Shown here: positions 1-10,975 of the stretch, in pieces
How the letters are laid out: every line of letters begins with the position of its first letter
Position numbering within the stretch: position 1 is the first letter of the stretch
Assembly: GCA_027924645.1 (NCBI GenBank)
Contig: BSBN01001807.1
Coordinates: 11,922,001 to 11,986,000, forward strand
Direction: 5' to 3'
Origin: Cunninghamia lanceolata
Taxonomy: Eukaryota; Streptophyta; Pinopsida; Cupressales; Cupressaceae
DNA length: 64,000 nucleotides
The notes under the pieces: model-generated
Told to the model about the DNA's origin: nothing
What the model saw: only the letters and a program-made list of their open reading frames with translations
Database searches by the model: none
Made by a program: the position numbers and the translations under genes

Positions 1-1120
1 GTCCTAGTTTTGCATCCAAATATAAATCAAACTTAAACTTCAAATCAAACCTTTACGATTTTAGATGTAGTTTTAGGATCTGAAATCCTCTGTCTCACAA
101 CTGAAAATAGGCCCAAATCTAGCCCCTTTGCACTTATCTCACAGTTTTGGTCTGCATAAGAGAGGATTTATCTGCTTTGTGTCAACATCCCGGTCAATCC
201 AAAAGCATATCTCATGGATGTTGAGTAGGGAATACCCCCCTTAGTTCTGTAAAGCCTAAAGAAGAAGAGGAGATATTTATAGAGTCTATCTCCTATACTG
301 TTGGCCCCTGGCCCGAGAATCCTATTGATCAGTGATGGCTATTTTGTAGGGATTACTGGGAATAAGCATCCAGTCTGAGAAAATAACCAGCATGGTTGAT
401 GGACCTTTTTTATGAATTAATCTATGAAAATAAAACCCATTATAGAACATGATGTCTAGTTTCTAAATTTATAAGTTTTGTTAAGATTGGTTTATGTTTG
501 ATATTTTTTAATTAATTTCTAAACATTGGTCCATCAACTTGAAATATCAGGTTTTTTTTATTTTTTAATAACTTTGTTTTGGTTGATTTTTTTTAAATTA
601 TATGACATCGATATTTAGACAATTCTCTTAGCAATGAAAAAAAAATTAAAAATGTTTAGTTTAGGTCCAATTATGCTATTTGTACACATTGATTTTTAAA
701 AATAACAATTAGGGCTAATAAAAATTTAATAAAAAAATATTCAGAAAAAAATTACAAAAATATATCCTCATCAATCGTCATGTTGTTAGGTATCTTTTCC
801 CAAAAGGAATTAGAAAAATACTTTCATTTAGGTCAAAATGTGGTGTCCATACACATGCATGGTATGGTAAAAAAAAAAAATTTAAAAAGTGGTTTTTATA
901 CATACCTATCAAAATTGAATTTTTGTCATCTAGGTTTTTGAATAAATTACATATTTGGAAACTAGATTCAAAATGCTAAATTTCATATTACTAACGTTTT
1001 CTAAGACTCATTGTGTAAGTGCTTCAAATTTCAGTCCAAGTGTGACAAATTCTGAAAAACAGCAAAAAACACTTCCATTTTTTGAGCTTTTTGTGGACCC
1101 AACTTCTTGCATCAGCCCAT
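1..1120. other. AT-rich sequence without recognisable genes
   Basis: This stretch is AT-rich with several A or T homopolymers. Short open frames exist, but I see no domain, splice signal pair or repeat that would support a gene. A (GTAT)n-type microsatellite follows at about 1121-1180. Confidence 0.6.
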
Positions 1121-1180
1121 GTATGTATGTATGTACGTATATATGTATGCCTATATGTATGTATGTATGTATATATAGTG
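1121..1180. repeat. GTAT-type microsatellite
   Basis: Imperfect GTAT/ATGT tandem repeats with short ATAT tracts. The block sits immediately before the telomere-like block. Confidence 0.8.
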
Positions 1181-1194
1181 TCGAGGGTACAGAT

Positions 1195-2340
1195 GGGGGT
1201 GAGGTGGATAGGAGAGGAGAGGGGTGGATAAGGGTTGAGGGTTTAAGGTCAAGAGGGATTAGGGTTTAGGGTTGAGGGATTAAGGTTTAAGGTTGTGGGT
1301 TGAGGGTTTAGGGATAGAATTTAGAGTCTAGGGATAAGGGATTAGGGTTTAGGACCTTAAGGGATTAGGGTTTAGGGTTGAGGCTTTAGGGATAGCGTTT
1401 ATGGTTGAGGGTTGAGGGATTAGGGTTATGGTAGAGTGTTGAGGGTAGAGGGATTAGGGATAGGGTTGAGGGTTGAGGGATTAGGGTTGAGGATTGAGGG
1501 CTTAGGGATAAGGTATTAGGGTTTAAGGTATAGTGTCAAGGGTTGAGGATTTAGGAATAGGGATAGCGTTTAGGGTTTAGGGTTGATGGATGTAAGGGTT
1601 TAGGGATAAGGAATTAGGGTTGAGGGTTGAGGGATTAAGGTTTAGTGTTGAGGGATTAAGGTTTAAGGTTAAGGGTTGAGGGTTTAGGGATAGGGTATAG
1701 AGTTTAGAGTTTACAGATAGGGATTAGGGTTTAGGACCTTGAGGGATTAGGGTTTAGGGTTGAGGCTTTACAAATAGCATTTAGGGTTGAGGGATTAGGG
1801 TTGATGGTTGATGGATTAGGGTTAATGTAGAGTGTTAAGGTTAGATGGATTAGGGATAGGGTTTAGGGCTGAAGGTTTAGGGTTTAGGGATAAGGGATTA
1901 GGGCTTAAGGTACAGTGTTGAGGCTTGAGGGTTTAGGGATAGGGTTTAGGATTTAAGGTTTAAGGGTTGAGGGTTGAGGGTTTAGGGATAAGAGAGAGAC
2001 CTAGATAGCTAAGAGTTGAGAGATAGGAGAGAGATGGGGTGAGGTAGATAGGGGAGGAAAGGGGTGGATAAAGGTTGAGGCTTTAAAGCTTTAGGGTTGA
2101 GGGATTAGGGATTAAGGTATAGTGTTGAGGGTTGAGGATTTAGGGATAGGGTTTAGAATTTAAGGTTTAAGTGTTGAGGGTTGAGGATTTAGGGATAGGG
2201 TTTATGGTTTAGGGATAAGGGATTAGGGTTTAGGGTTGAGGGATTAGGGTACGATAAATTATAATTAGCGATTAGGGTTTAGGGTTTAGGGATTAGGGTT
2301 TAGGGTTTAGGGTTAAAGGATTAGGGTTTAGGGTTTAGGG
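1195..2340 (+). repeat. Degenerate telomere-like (TTTAGGG) block
   Basis: About 1.1 kb built from variants of TTTAGGG, the plant telomere unit: TTTAGGG, TTGAGGG, TTAAGGG and GATTAGGG are interspersed with short fillers. A rarer segment, GGGGTGAGGTGGATAGG and its variant, occurs at about 1193-1250 and again at about 2030-2090, so there is a higher-order period of roughly 840 bp. The block is interstitial: B3 gene sequence starts directly at its right end. It may be a telomere-derived satellite or a scar of break repair. Confidence 0.9.
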
Positions 2341-2624
2341 ATGTACAATTAGGGGATACCATAAATAAACTAGAATTTAGGTAGGGTTGGGAAAATTTTG
2401 TGAATCATCATGGGCTGGAGATTGAAGATTTTGTTGTGTTCAAGTATATATCCAAGTCATATTTTAAGGTTAAGATATTTCAAAGAACAGGGTGTGTGAA
2501 AAACATCAATGATCTCCAGCTTATGAATACCAACATTGATACAAATAAAAGATGCCCTTATTCTAATAGAGTATGCAGTTCAAGTCAACAAATGGGCAAC
2601 AAGTTGCTGAGTGAATTGGTTTAA
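2338..2624 (+). pseudogene. B3-domain fragment, copy 1 (partial exon)
   Basis: Reads as the C-terminal half of a plant B3 DNA-binding domain of REM type: a GWENF-like start, then NHHGLEI.DFVVFKY, then SYFKVKIFQRTGC. A serine-rich tail follows and the frame stops at 2622-2624. The fragment begins where the telomere-like repeats end (the GGGATG overlap is shared by both). It runs straight into the first exon of copy 2, so it is a partial tandem duplicate lacking the N-terminal half and introns. It is very similar to the fragments at 2764-3182 and 5310-5640. No function is likely. Confidence 0.85.
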
Positions 2625-2627
2625 TGG

Positions 2628-3955
2628 GTGTGCCTCCTTCTTCAAAGTTATGCTTGGAGACTTTACACAAAACTGGTAACTCTATACATTATTTTTCATT
2701 CTTTTATTTGTTGTACACTGTTAAGAACTTGTATAATCTAATTGTGTAATGTGTTTATGGCAGTGCATTCCTCTTGCATTTGCTTCACAGTTTATAGACA
2801 ACACAGATAAATATATGGTGTTGCAAGGCCCAAGTGGGTAGGAGTGGGATGTACAATTACAGGGTACCAAAAATAAATTGGAATTTAGGCAGGGTTGGGA
2901 AAATTTTTTGAATCATCATGGACTGGAGATTGGAGATTTTGTTGTGTTCAAGTACATATTCAAGTCATATTTTAAGGTTAAGATATTTCAAAGAATAGGG
3001 TGTGTGAAAAATATCAATGCTCTTCATCTTATGAATACCAACATTGATACAGATAAAAAAATGCCCTTCTTCTAATAGAGGATGCAGTTCAAGTCAACCA
3101 ATGGGCAGCAAGTTGATGATTGAATTGGTTTCTGATGAAGAAAACAATGATGTTTTTGAAGCAATGGAAGAAAATCAAAATTGTAAGTCTAATTTAATTT
3201 ATTTCAAGTTTCAAAGCAGGCATTTGAATTGTAGCTTTACCAGGAGGATTGGTATAACAAAAAGTTAATTTTGTTGTAGGCCTTTCTTTGAAGAACCTTG
3301 GACATTATGGACCCTACCATCTAGAAAAGCACATGATAGTGAACTCTACCCCACCTTTCAAATTAGATAAACCTTTGTATTCAATGAAAATGAAGTCACA
3401 AAATGTAAACCGACCATGCATACTAGTAAGATCAAATTCTATGTCTTCTATTCTTATTACACTTACTTTATTAAAAGAAGAGTGTCAAAAAGAATGGGTT
3501 TAACAAGCTAACATAAGGAAAAGCAATTTTGTTAATACATTTTTCTAAGGGATCTCTAATAGTCTAATATAATGTAGTCTTCTATAATATGAACATCTGC
3601 ATTTGTGTGAATGCTAAGATTTAATAGTAGTGTATTAAATCAATACAATTAGCTATTTATTGGGTTAAAATAACTTAGTTTTGTAATGGTTTTGGAATGC
3701 AAGAGTTTCCAAAAATACGTGAATGTCCTCTACAATTACCAAGAGAAAAAAGTTTAGTAGTTCTTGTGGATAAAGCCAGTAAACAATGGGAGATTATTTG
3801 CTTGTTTCATAACAATAGACCTACCCTAAGTGCGGGGTGGGCATATTTTGTATGTCATAATAATATCAAGGAAGGAGATGTTTGCATCTTTGATTAGGTG
3901 GATAGAAAGAAACATAGATTTATGTTTAGAGTTCATATAGATTGAAAGATAAAAT
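2628..3955 (+). pseudogene. B3-domain (REM-like) transcription factor pseudogene, copy 2
   Basis: The most complete of three copies, with two B3 domains and visible gene structure. Exon 1 (2628-2675) encodes the FFKVMLGDFT start. An intron 2676-2763 runs from GGTAAC to GGCAG. Exon 2 (2764-3182) encodes IPLAFA, GPSG, GWENFLNHHGLEIGDFVVFKY and a serine-rich linker, and ends at a GTAAGT donor. Exon 3 starts at about 3280 after TTGTAG. A second B3 domain lies at 3697-3955 (GWAYFVCHNNIKEGDVCIFD). Members of this family bind DNA in the nucleus. It is broken by an in-frame TAG at 2839-2841, by an extra A in the run at about 3055-3061 (the other copies read AAAAGATG), and by later stops. It is a decayed host gene. 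Confidence 0.88.
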
Positions 3956-3959
3956 AAGG

Positions 3960-5300
3960 ATCCTTTTGAAAGAGAGGAGGGAAAAGACAGGCCAAAGATA
4001 AAAGGAGAAAATTATACAAGAAAAGATCTTCATGAGGATTGTAATATTTTGTCTAAAACAAACAAAAATTAGTTAATTAAAAATAGAAAATCAAGAAAGA
4101 AATAGTACTAAAATGTATAGTTACTGATATCTAAAATGTATAGTTACTAATATCTATTTTTAAAAGACTGGTTGATTTTTATGGCCAAAGTTGTTTATTT
4201 TACCTAGTTGATGGTTTTAATTACACCCAAGTTATACAGTGGGAGCAGATGTGTGCACATTTTTATGGCCCCGATTTAAATTCAAGCAAATAGGTGGAGA
4301 GAGTATGTTGATCTTTTAAAAAAATCTTAATAAAAAAACATTCACTTAATGTTGACCAGGGGTTCTGATTTCAACCATTCATTGCCCACTATGGATGTAC
4401 CCCAATGCAAAGCTTTTCTCATAATGATCATCCTTCTGATTTCAACTGTTAATTACTCACTGTGGATGTACCAGATGCAAATATTTTCTCATAGTGGGTA
4501 CACCTATTGGCATAATGAACCCCAGATGGGCCAGAAAAAGATGCCATATAATTTGAATATTCACTTCAGCTAGAAAGTTTTATTGATGGAGCTAGAAACT
4601 CAGAGAATTGACAGAGCACAATATGGCCCAAGATGTGAGATGCAAGCAAGGACAGCTCATGAATCTAAAGAATTAAGGTGCACTTGGACCTTTCCTAATT
4701 TCAATGGATGGCATTTGCTCTTGCTAGTTGATGGTAAATACTGCAGTTTTGCAGACTTTATTTTCATTATCCAAGAGAGAAGCATATACCATAGCACCAG
4801 TCTTGGATAGTATACCTGGTCTTCATGCCATCTTTTTTTTTCAAGACAAATAGGTTCCCATGTGCTAGGGATAGAATTCATTGTAAACAATTTTTAATAG
4901 CATTGCATAAAACCTTCCATTGGGTTTTTTGTAGTCAATCAAGTCCTCTTGCTAACCTTCTTTGCTGAGACATTGCAGAAAACTTAAATTAGGATTTATT
5001 GTAGACATGCATAATTAAAAAGGGCATTAAGAAAAATACTTTAAAACTAATTTCTAAAATTACCAAAAAAGTTCATAGCCATTTTTTCTGACATATTCTT
5101 ACAACTCAAGTATCTTTAATAAACGAGAAGACACCACCAAGCACTTAAGGAATGGGCATTGAGTTAAAACTACAAGACTTCAAGTTTCTCAATTAAAATG
5201 ATTTCTAAAATGAGAAATAATTAATGCCAATTTTTCTTCCCATTCCCTATAACTCAGTTATCTCTAATAAACACGATGGCATTATTAGTTTGATATGCAT
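3960..5300. other. Intergenic sequence with diverged short tandem duplications
   Basis: No gene can be supported. Three diverged direct duplications are visible: a 24-bp unit at about 4106-4155 (AAAATGTATAGTTACT), a roughly 71-bp unit at about 4363-4426 and 4434-4497 (TTCTGATTTCAAC... TTTTCTCATA.TG), and a loose pair at about 5050-5130 and 5200-5283. Short open frames near 4583-4810 match nothing I recognise. Confidence 0.6.
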
Positions 5301-5309
5301 GACTAGTAA

Positions 5310-5640
5310 ACACAATTAGGGGGTACCATAAATAAACTAGAATTTAGGCAGGGTTGAGAAAATTTTGTTAATCATCATGGGCTGAAGATTAGAGATTTTG
5401 TTGTGTTCAAGTACATATCCAAGTCATATTTTAAGGTTAAGATATTTCAAAGAACAGGGTGTGTGAAAAATATCAATGCTCTTCAGCATATGAATACCAA
5501 CATTGATATAGATAAAAGATGCCCTTCTTCTAACAGAGTATGCAGTTCAAGTCAACCAATGTATAACAAGTTGCTGAATGAATTGGTTTCTAATGGGGAA
5601 AACAACAATGATGTTGAAGCAATGAAAGTAAATCAAAATT
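5310..5640 (+). pseudogene. B3-domain fragment, copy 3 (partial exon)
   Basis: The same exon-2 part of the B3 gene as at 2764-3182. It starts at ACAATTAGGGGG and ends at AATCAAAATT, which is exactly the last base of exon 2 in copy 2 before its GTAAGT donor. Instead of intron sequence, telomere-like repeats begin at 5641. The start of the domain contains substitutions that put stops in frame upstream of HHGL. It lacks exon 1 and the second B3 domain. Confidence 0.85.
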
Positions 5641-5855
5641 AGGGTTGAGGGTTGATGGTTGAGGGATTAGGGTTTAGGGTTTAGGGTTTAGGGTTTAGGG
5701 TTTAGGGATTAGGGTTTAAGGTATAGTGTTGAGGGTTTAGAGATAGGGTTTAGGGTTGAGGGATTAGGGTTTAGGTTTGAGGGATTAGGGTTTAAGGTAT
5801 AGTGTTGAGGGTTGAGGGTTTAGGATTGAGGGATTAGGGTTTAAGGTATATTGTG
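5641..5855 (+). repeat. Second telomere-like (TTTAGGG) block
   Basis: About 215 bp of TTTAGGG, TTGAGGG and GATTAGGG variants. It includes a run of perfect TTTAGGG units around 5665-5710. It abuts the exon end of B3 copy 3 without filler. Confidence 0.9.
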
Positions 5856-5889
5856 ACATAATGAAATCAAATGCTATTTTTTTTAATAC

Positions 5890-6010
5890 AGCAGAATATA
5901 ACGCGCTCATGTTGTAATGTAAGCATGTTATGGTTTGGTGTTGGGCTCGACAACACCAACCCATAACGCAAGCATGTTATAATGTGAGTGCATTATAACG
6001 CACTCGCGTT
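5890..6010. repeat. Imperfect palindrome (long hairpin)
   Basis: Two arms of roughly 48 bases surround a short GGCTCGA-like centre. The left arm contains AAGCATGTTATGG and GGTGTTG, the right arm CAACACCAACCCATAACGC. Mismatches are mostly C/T or G/A, as expected from decay of methylated cytosines. It could be a foldback element or a MITE. It borders the left LTR of the complex at 6054. Confidence 0.7.
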
Positions 6011-6053
6011 ATGTCTAAAACTTTTTTTTAAAAGGCCACTTTTTGCAGCCACC

Positions 6054-7259
6054 TGTATCTTCCATGATTTAAACTTATGTAAAAGAACCCTACTTCTGTG
6101 AATGTAATTTGAACAAGTATGCTGCAAATTCTAAGCCAAAATTGGAATACTTACTTGGATATCTTCTCTAGTTCTTGAATTATTATTTTTGCTACGTCCT
6201 GCCCTCGCTCCTCATGGTTTCTTAATTGTTCAATATTCTCAAGGTTTGCCTCAATATACTTAGTTCTGGTGCATTAATGGTGTCTCATGGCAACTCTCAT
6301 ATCATCGAAGGGACATTTAATTTTTGAATAAGGGTTGTTTGATTGCCGCCAAACATGTCTTATCACTATTCCATCAAGATGATCAACTTTATAATCTCAT
6401 CGATATGTCTCTTTGCCCTTGATATTCTTTTATTCTTTTATTTCCTTCAGGATTTTGGAATGACCCTAAACGGGGTCATATCGATAACATGACTTCCTCC
6501 AGAAATCTTCTCTATGAACAGTCTCTTCGATATTTACTTGTTTCTTTGATATCCCTTGCTTGTTATGTCATTCACCTTTTCGAAGGGACTAGGGATTACC
6601 TTACTCTGATATCCCAGAGTCTCTTCGAAATACCTCCAATGTTTCCCTTTATTCATAAATGTCATCAGCTTATCAGCAGAACTGGAAATTGTATTACTCC
6701 AATATTCTGAAGTCTTTTTGAAATGCTTTTATTTATCCTTTGTAAGTGTTTTCGCTTTATCGGCGGGACACATTTAGGTGTCACACTGATATACATCGGT
6801 CCCTTCGATATGCTTTTGATGTCTTCAGAACATCGAAGAGACCCTTAAATGACTTACTCAGATAATCCTTAGTCTCTTCGATTGGTCAGTCCCTTCAATT
6901 TTTTGATATCAGTCTGATATGCCGCCGAGTTATGTGTTTCTGCCCTTTTGGTCTTTTGGATTATCGAAGAGACTCCAAAGTGAGTCTCCCTGATATGGTG
7001 GTTTCTCACTAATATTCTTCATATTCACTTATCGAAAAGACCTTAGGGTGGGACATAGTGATATAGAAGTGTTTTTCTGATACAGTTTTTTGCTTTTAGG
7101 GTGAAGGCGACAAAATATGAACTTATTAGAGTTAAGACTCTGGGTCAAATGAATGTATTATTTTGAGCGGGAAATTTTTAAAATGATATTTTGGGGATAC
7201 TATGATGGTGGGAAATGATTTTTTTATAAAAATTTTAGGGTTAAAATTTTGTTCCAACA
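6054..7259. repeat. Outer LTR, left copy
   Basis: Starts TGTATCTTCC and ends GTTCCAACA, so it has TG...CA termini. It matches 30164-31355 along its whole length, with a mismatch roughly every 10-20 bases where I compared. It is unusual in holding about ten copies of a short motif, TCGAAGRGACY or its complement GTCYCTTCGA, in both orientations (for example near 6303, 6518, 6577, 6627, 6800, 6829, 6870, 6958 and 7028). Confidence 0.9.
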
Positions 7260-7278
7260 GTGGCTTTGGATGGGGATG
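7260..7278 (+). promoter_or_regulatory. Possible plus-strand primer binding site next to left LTR
   Basis: Immediately after the LTR end CCAACA comes GTGGCTTTGGATGGGGATG. This resembles the GTGGCGACTC..CTGGGGA start seen in many plant Tat-type elements. If real, the outer element points to the right and ORF X would be antisense. The match is imperfect. Confidence 0.35.
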
Positions 7279-7441
7279 AATGGCCATGAGGTCATTGCAA
7301 GAATTCAAAAAATATTCTCTGGGGCACAGACCAATGGTGGTGGGGAGGGGTGAGAAATGGAAATCCTAATCTACTGTACATGGAAAAAGAAAGTTTTCAA
7401 GAGAAGAAGTATTTCAGGAATTGTCCATGCACTGGCAATTC

Positions 7442-8352
7442 CTATACTTCACCACTCATATTCTGTAAGTAATAGGAGTCTTCACCACATTTACCAATGA
7501 TGATAAATGGTCCTCTCCATAATGCCTCAAATTTACCATGTTTTCCTTTTTCTTGTCCTCTGGCATTCCACATGAGAACCATGTCATCCACCTTGAATTT
7601 CCTTTCCTTAGCCTTTTTATCAAATAGATATTTCATCTGTAATTGCATTTTTTTGTTTTGTTCCTGAGACTGGGCTCTTATTTCATCCAATTCAGCCAAC
7701 TATTCCATCCTTTCTTCCATAGGTTTAGGAATGTCTATATCTTCTTGGAGGATAAACTTATAAACTAGCAAAAGATTATGTATAGGAAGCCTAGCTTGAG
7801 CACCATATACTAATTCAAATGGGGATTTTCCTGTAGCCTTCTTTATAGTAACCCTATCTGCCCATAGATCCTTTTTTAATTTTGAATCCCATGCCTTCTT
7901 GTTGTTTTCCAACATCCTCTTGATTATTTTTAGGATGCTTTTGTTGCTTGACTCTGCCTATCCATTGGTCTGAGGATGATATGGGAGGCATATGAGATTA
8001 TTATGCCATAGGATTCCCAAAATGTTTTAAACTCATATGATCTGAAACACATGCCATTATCTATAATAAGTCTCATAGGAACTCTAAACCTAGTGATGAT
8101 ATTTTCTAATAGAAAATTAACCACCACCTTACTAGTAGCTTGTCTGGTTGGAATTGCTTCTATCCATTTTGGAAAATAATCTATAGCTACCAGGATCCAT
8201 TTGTATCCACCACTGGATCTTTCTGCAATTTCCCCTACAAAGTCAACTCCCCATTGATGAAATGGAGCTTCAACTTGCATTGGTCTTAATGGCAAGGCTC
8301 CTTGGTAGTTTAATCTGCTAGAGAGCTTTTGACAGGATTCACATTTTCTCAC
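7442..8352 (-). pseudogene. Integrase domain (Tat-like gypsy)
   Basis: Begins with the end of the zinc-binding region (CESCQKLS). The catalytic core follows, with WGVDFVGEI (first Asp), AIDYFPKW and IDNGMCF (second Asp). The stretch that should hold the catalytic Glu is disrupted near 7930-7975. The distal part (LWADRVTIKKATGKSPFELVYG, then KFKVDDMVLMWN and WRGPFII) reads in two further segments. A premature stop at 7442 precedes the usual C-terminal LPV.G.FLKYFF, visible up to about 7385. Integrase would insert the cDNA into the genome. This copy cannot work. Confidence 0.88.
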
Positions 8353-8399
8353 ATATATGTGGGCATCCTTAAAAACTTCAGGCTAGTAGTAACCTACTT

Positions 8400-9191
8400 T
8401 CATTATCTTATGAGTAGTAGTATTTGCTGAGAAGTGTCCTCCACTCACGCCTTTATGCATTTCTTGTAACATATTCTCAACTTGTGTTTTATCTAGGCAT
8501 AACAATAAGATACCATCTCTATTTTTTTAGTATAAATCTCCATCTATGAAAACATATTTTGGTGCAATGAGTTTCAAGGTTCTTTCTTTGATTGTCATTC
8601 AGGCCTTGGGGACATTTCATGTTTTTAAGATAATGCATTATATTGGTGTACCAAGGTGTATGCTCAATGCTTGCAATAATGTTATCTTCCTCTTTTATGT
8701 TGCAAACTTGTGCGGCCTCCATATTTGATTCAGCCATTAATTTTTCCAAACCCTAATCTCTAACAAGCTTGGTGATTTGGATGTCGATATTAAATTCTTG
8801 AATTCTATTGATCCATCTACATCTCTGTCATGTGAGTTCATTTTGGGTAAAGACATCCTTCACTGCAACATTTGGTACATAGACTATCACATGGGCTCCA
8901 ACCAAATACTGCTTTTACTAGGGCATAGGCTTATTTCTCAGTAATGTCATACTTCAACTCTGCCCCCTGAAGTGATTTACTAAAAAATGACATGGGTTGT
9001 TCATACCCTTCATTATTCTTTTGTAACAAAATAACTGCCACTGTATGAAAGGATGCAAAAGAAAATATTTGGAATGGCTTGTCAATGTCTAGAGAATTTA
9101 ATACAGGAGCTTCTTTAGAAGCTTCCTTAATGGATGTAAATGCATCAATGGCCTCTTTAGTCCAATCTATTTTTGCACCCTTTTTCAACAT
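8400..9191 (-). pseudogene. Ty3-type RNase H domain
   Basis: Lies between RT and integrase in the usual position. The start reads WTKEAIDAFTSIK and APVLNSLDIDKPF; then PMSFFSKSLQGAELKYDITEK, typical of gypsy RNase H. After about 8930 the frame is lost to stops, though fragments such as the 8519-8749 segment (WYTNIMHYL) still look like the linker to integrase. The catalytic first Asp is missing (FSFASF where F..DAS is expected), so the domain is dead. Confidence 0.8.
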
Positions 9192-9265
9192 TATCGAAAT
9201 TGGCTTAACTATTTCTACAAAGTTTGATGTGAATACCTGAAAAAATTTATTTGTCCAAAGAAAGA

Positions 9266-10378
9266 CTAAATGGATTTCACAGTTTTTGGAATAGGAATTT
9301 TATCAATAGCCTCTACCCTTTCAGGATCAATCCTCACACCATGTTTTGAGACTATGTGTCCTAGCAATTTTCCTTCTGTCACAGCAAAAAGGCATTTCTT
9401 TGGATTTAGGGAAATACCATATTCCAGTGCTCTGATGAAATTTTTTTCTAGGAGTAAACAATGATCTTCTACCCTTTTAGAGTATGTTGTAAGATCGTCC
9501 TGGTAGACTACCATTATTGTGTTAATCAAATCAGAAAAGGATGCATCCATGGCCCTTTGAAATGTTGCCCTGGCATTTGTAAGGCCAAAAGGCATTCTCA
9601 CATAGACATAGGTACCCCAAGGTGTTGTAAAAGTAGTTTTATAGTATTCTGGTTCTTTAATCTTTACTTGGTTGTACCCAGAGAAGCCATCCATCATGGA
9701 CAACAATTCATATCCTGTCACTTGTTTTATGATTGTCTCCATGTTTGGAAGGGGATAGTTATCTTTTAGTGATGAGATGTTTAAATATATGAAATCTACA
9801 CACAATCTTATATCACCATTTTTTTTTCTTATAGGTACCAGGTTTAATACCCAAGAAGAGTGTCTAATTGGTTTGACAATACCTCCCTTTCTAAGATTCG
9901 TGAGTTCTTCTTGCATCTTAGGCGCCAATGTAGGATTTATAGGTCTTTGCCTTTGTCTGAATGGTTTGGCATCATGTTTCAATGGCGTTTCATGTTGGAA
10001 TAAGTCTTCTCTGTATTCTTTTAGATCATCATAGGACCAAACAAACACATGTTTATATCTTATGAGTAGGGCTATAAGCATTTCTCTAACTTTTGGGTTG
10101 ATCCTTCTTCCAATGTAAACCTTTTTAAGAGCTATCTCTGTTCCCAGATTAATCTCCTCAACATCCTTAAGATTGATTAGTGTAGGTTTGAGATTATATC
10201 TGTCCTGTCCATCAAATACTCTTTCTAGGGCTACAAGACCTTTGGGTATTTTGTTTGTTTTGAGATGTACCACTTCTTGCCCAAAAAGAGTTTCCTTGCC
10301 ATATACCTCTTCCACAAATGCATTAAAATCTATTTCTTGGGATTCATATTGGTCTACACAATGAAGGAACTTGATCAA
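9266..10378 (-). pseudogene. Reverse transcriptase (Tat-like gypsy)
   Basis: A 370-codon open segment. It contains the gypsy RT blocks in order: PINPTLAPKMQEEL, GIVKPIRHSSWVLNLVPIRKK, DIRLCVDFIYLN, NYPLPNMETI, MDGFSGYNQ, TTFTTPWGTYVYVRMPFGLTNA, and the catalytic motif as VVYQDDLTTYS. The YxDD core is kept (YQDD), so this domain is the best preserved of the element. It continues into HCLLLEKNFIRALEYGISLNPKKC, the normal gypsy connection. Confidence 0.92.
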
Positions 10379-10499
10379 ATCTTCATCATCATTAAATACT
10401 TGTCAATTATAAATATTATCAGGGATTGTTGGCCTACTCTTGAATTTCACCTCTGTTATTCCTGATAATGTAACATCATCTCTCTTCAGGGCCACATTT

Positions 10500-10864
10500 G
10501 CCAGGAAATCTACCATTATGTTTTTAGACCTTTCTATCTAGTCTATAGAGAATGCATCAAAGAGTTCAATAGTGTCCCACATAGCATTTCTATATTGATT
10601 TAATCTCTTGTTCTTTGATGAATATTTTGCCCTGATCTATGAGACAATTAATTCAGAGTCACCATATACTGCTATCAGTTTGATTCCATATCTTAGGACA
10701 ATGTTTAAACCCAACAGCAATGTCTCATATTCAGCAATATTATTAGTGCACTCAAAGATCAACAAAAATGAATATTTGAATGTTTTGCTTGTTGGTGAGA
10801 TGAATACAACTCCTGCCCCATTCCCTCCTTTACTACATGCATCGTCAAAATACATTCGCCACAC
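10500..10864 (-). pseudogene. Second RNase H domain, upstream of RT
   Basis: Reads WRMYFDDACSKGGNGAGVVF, then TNNIAEYETLLLGL, then VYGDSELIVS, and after a stop NIMVDFLANVAL near 10510. These match the four acidic positions of a cellular-type RNase H (D, E, D, D). It lies between the protease and RT, whereas the usual Ty3 RNase H is present separately after RT. A second RNase H is a mark of the Tat lineage. Its position before RT is what stands out. Stops at about 10636 and 10539 break it. Confidence 0.85.
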
Positions 10865-10975
10865 ACCATGTTTATCTAACTGAGCTTCTCTAGTGATTGG
10901 CTCTGTATTTTATAATTCAGGCTGTGATTTTTCAATTTTGAAACTCCCAAGATCTACATCACAAAAACAATTTAT

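Noticed and set aside
955..1269. 104-codon open frame
   Set aside because: It crosses a GTAT microsatellite and the start of the telomere-like block. No domain or splice context.
9270..10465. Several plus-strand open frames of 60-100 codons
   Set aside because: They are antisense shadows of the minus-strand reverse transcriptase.
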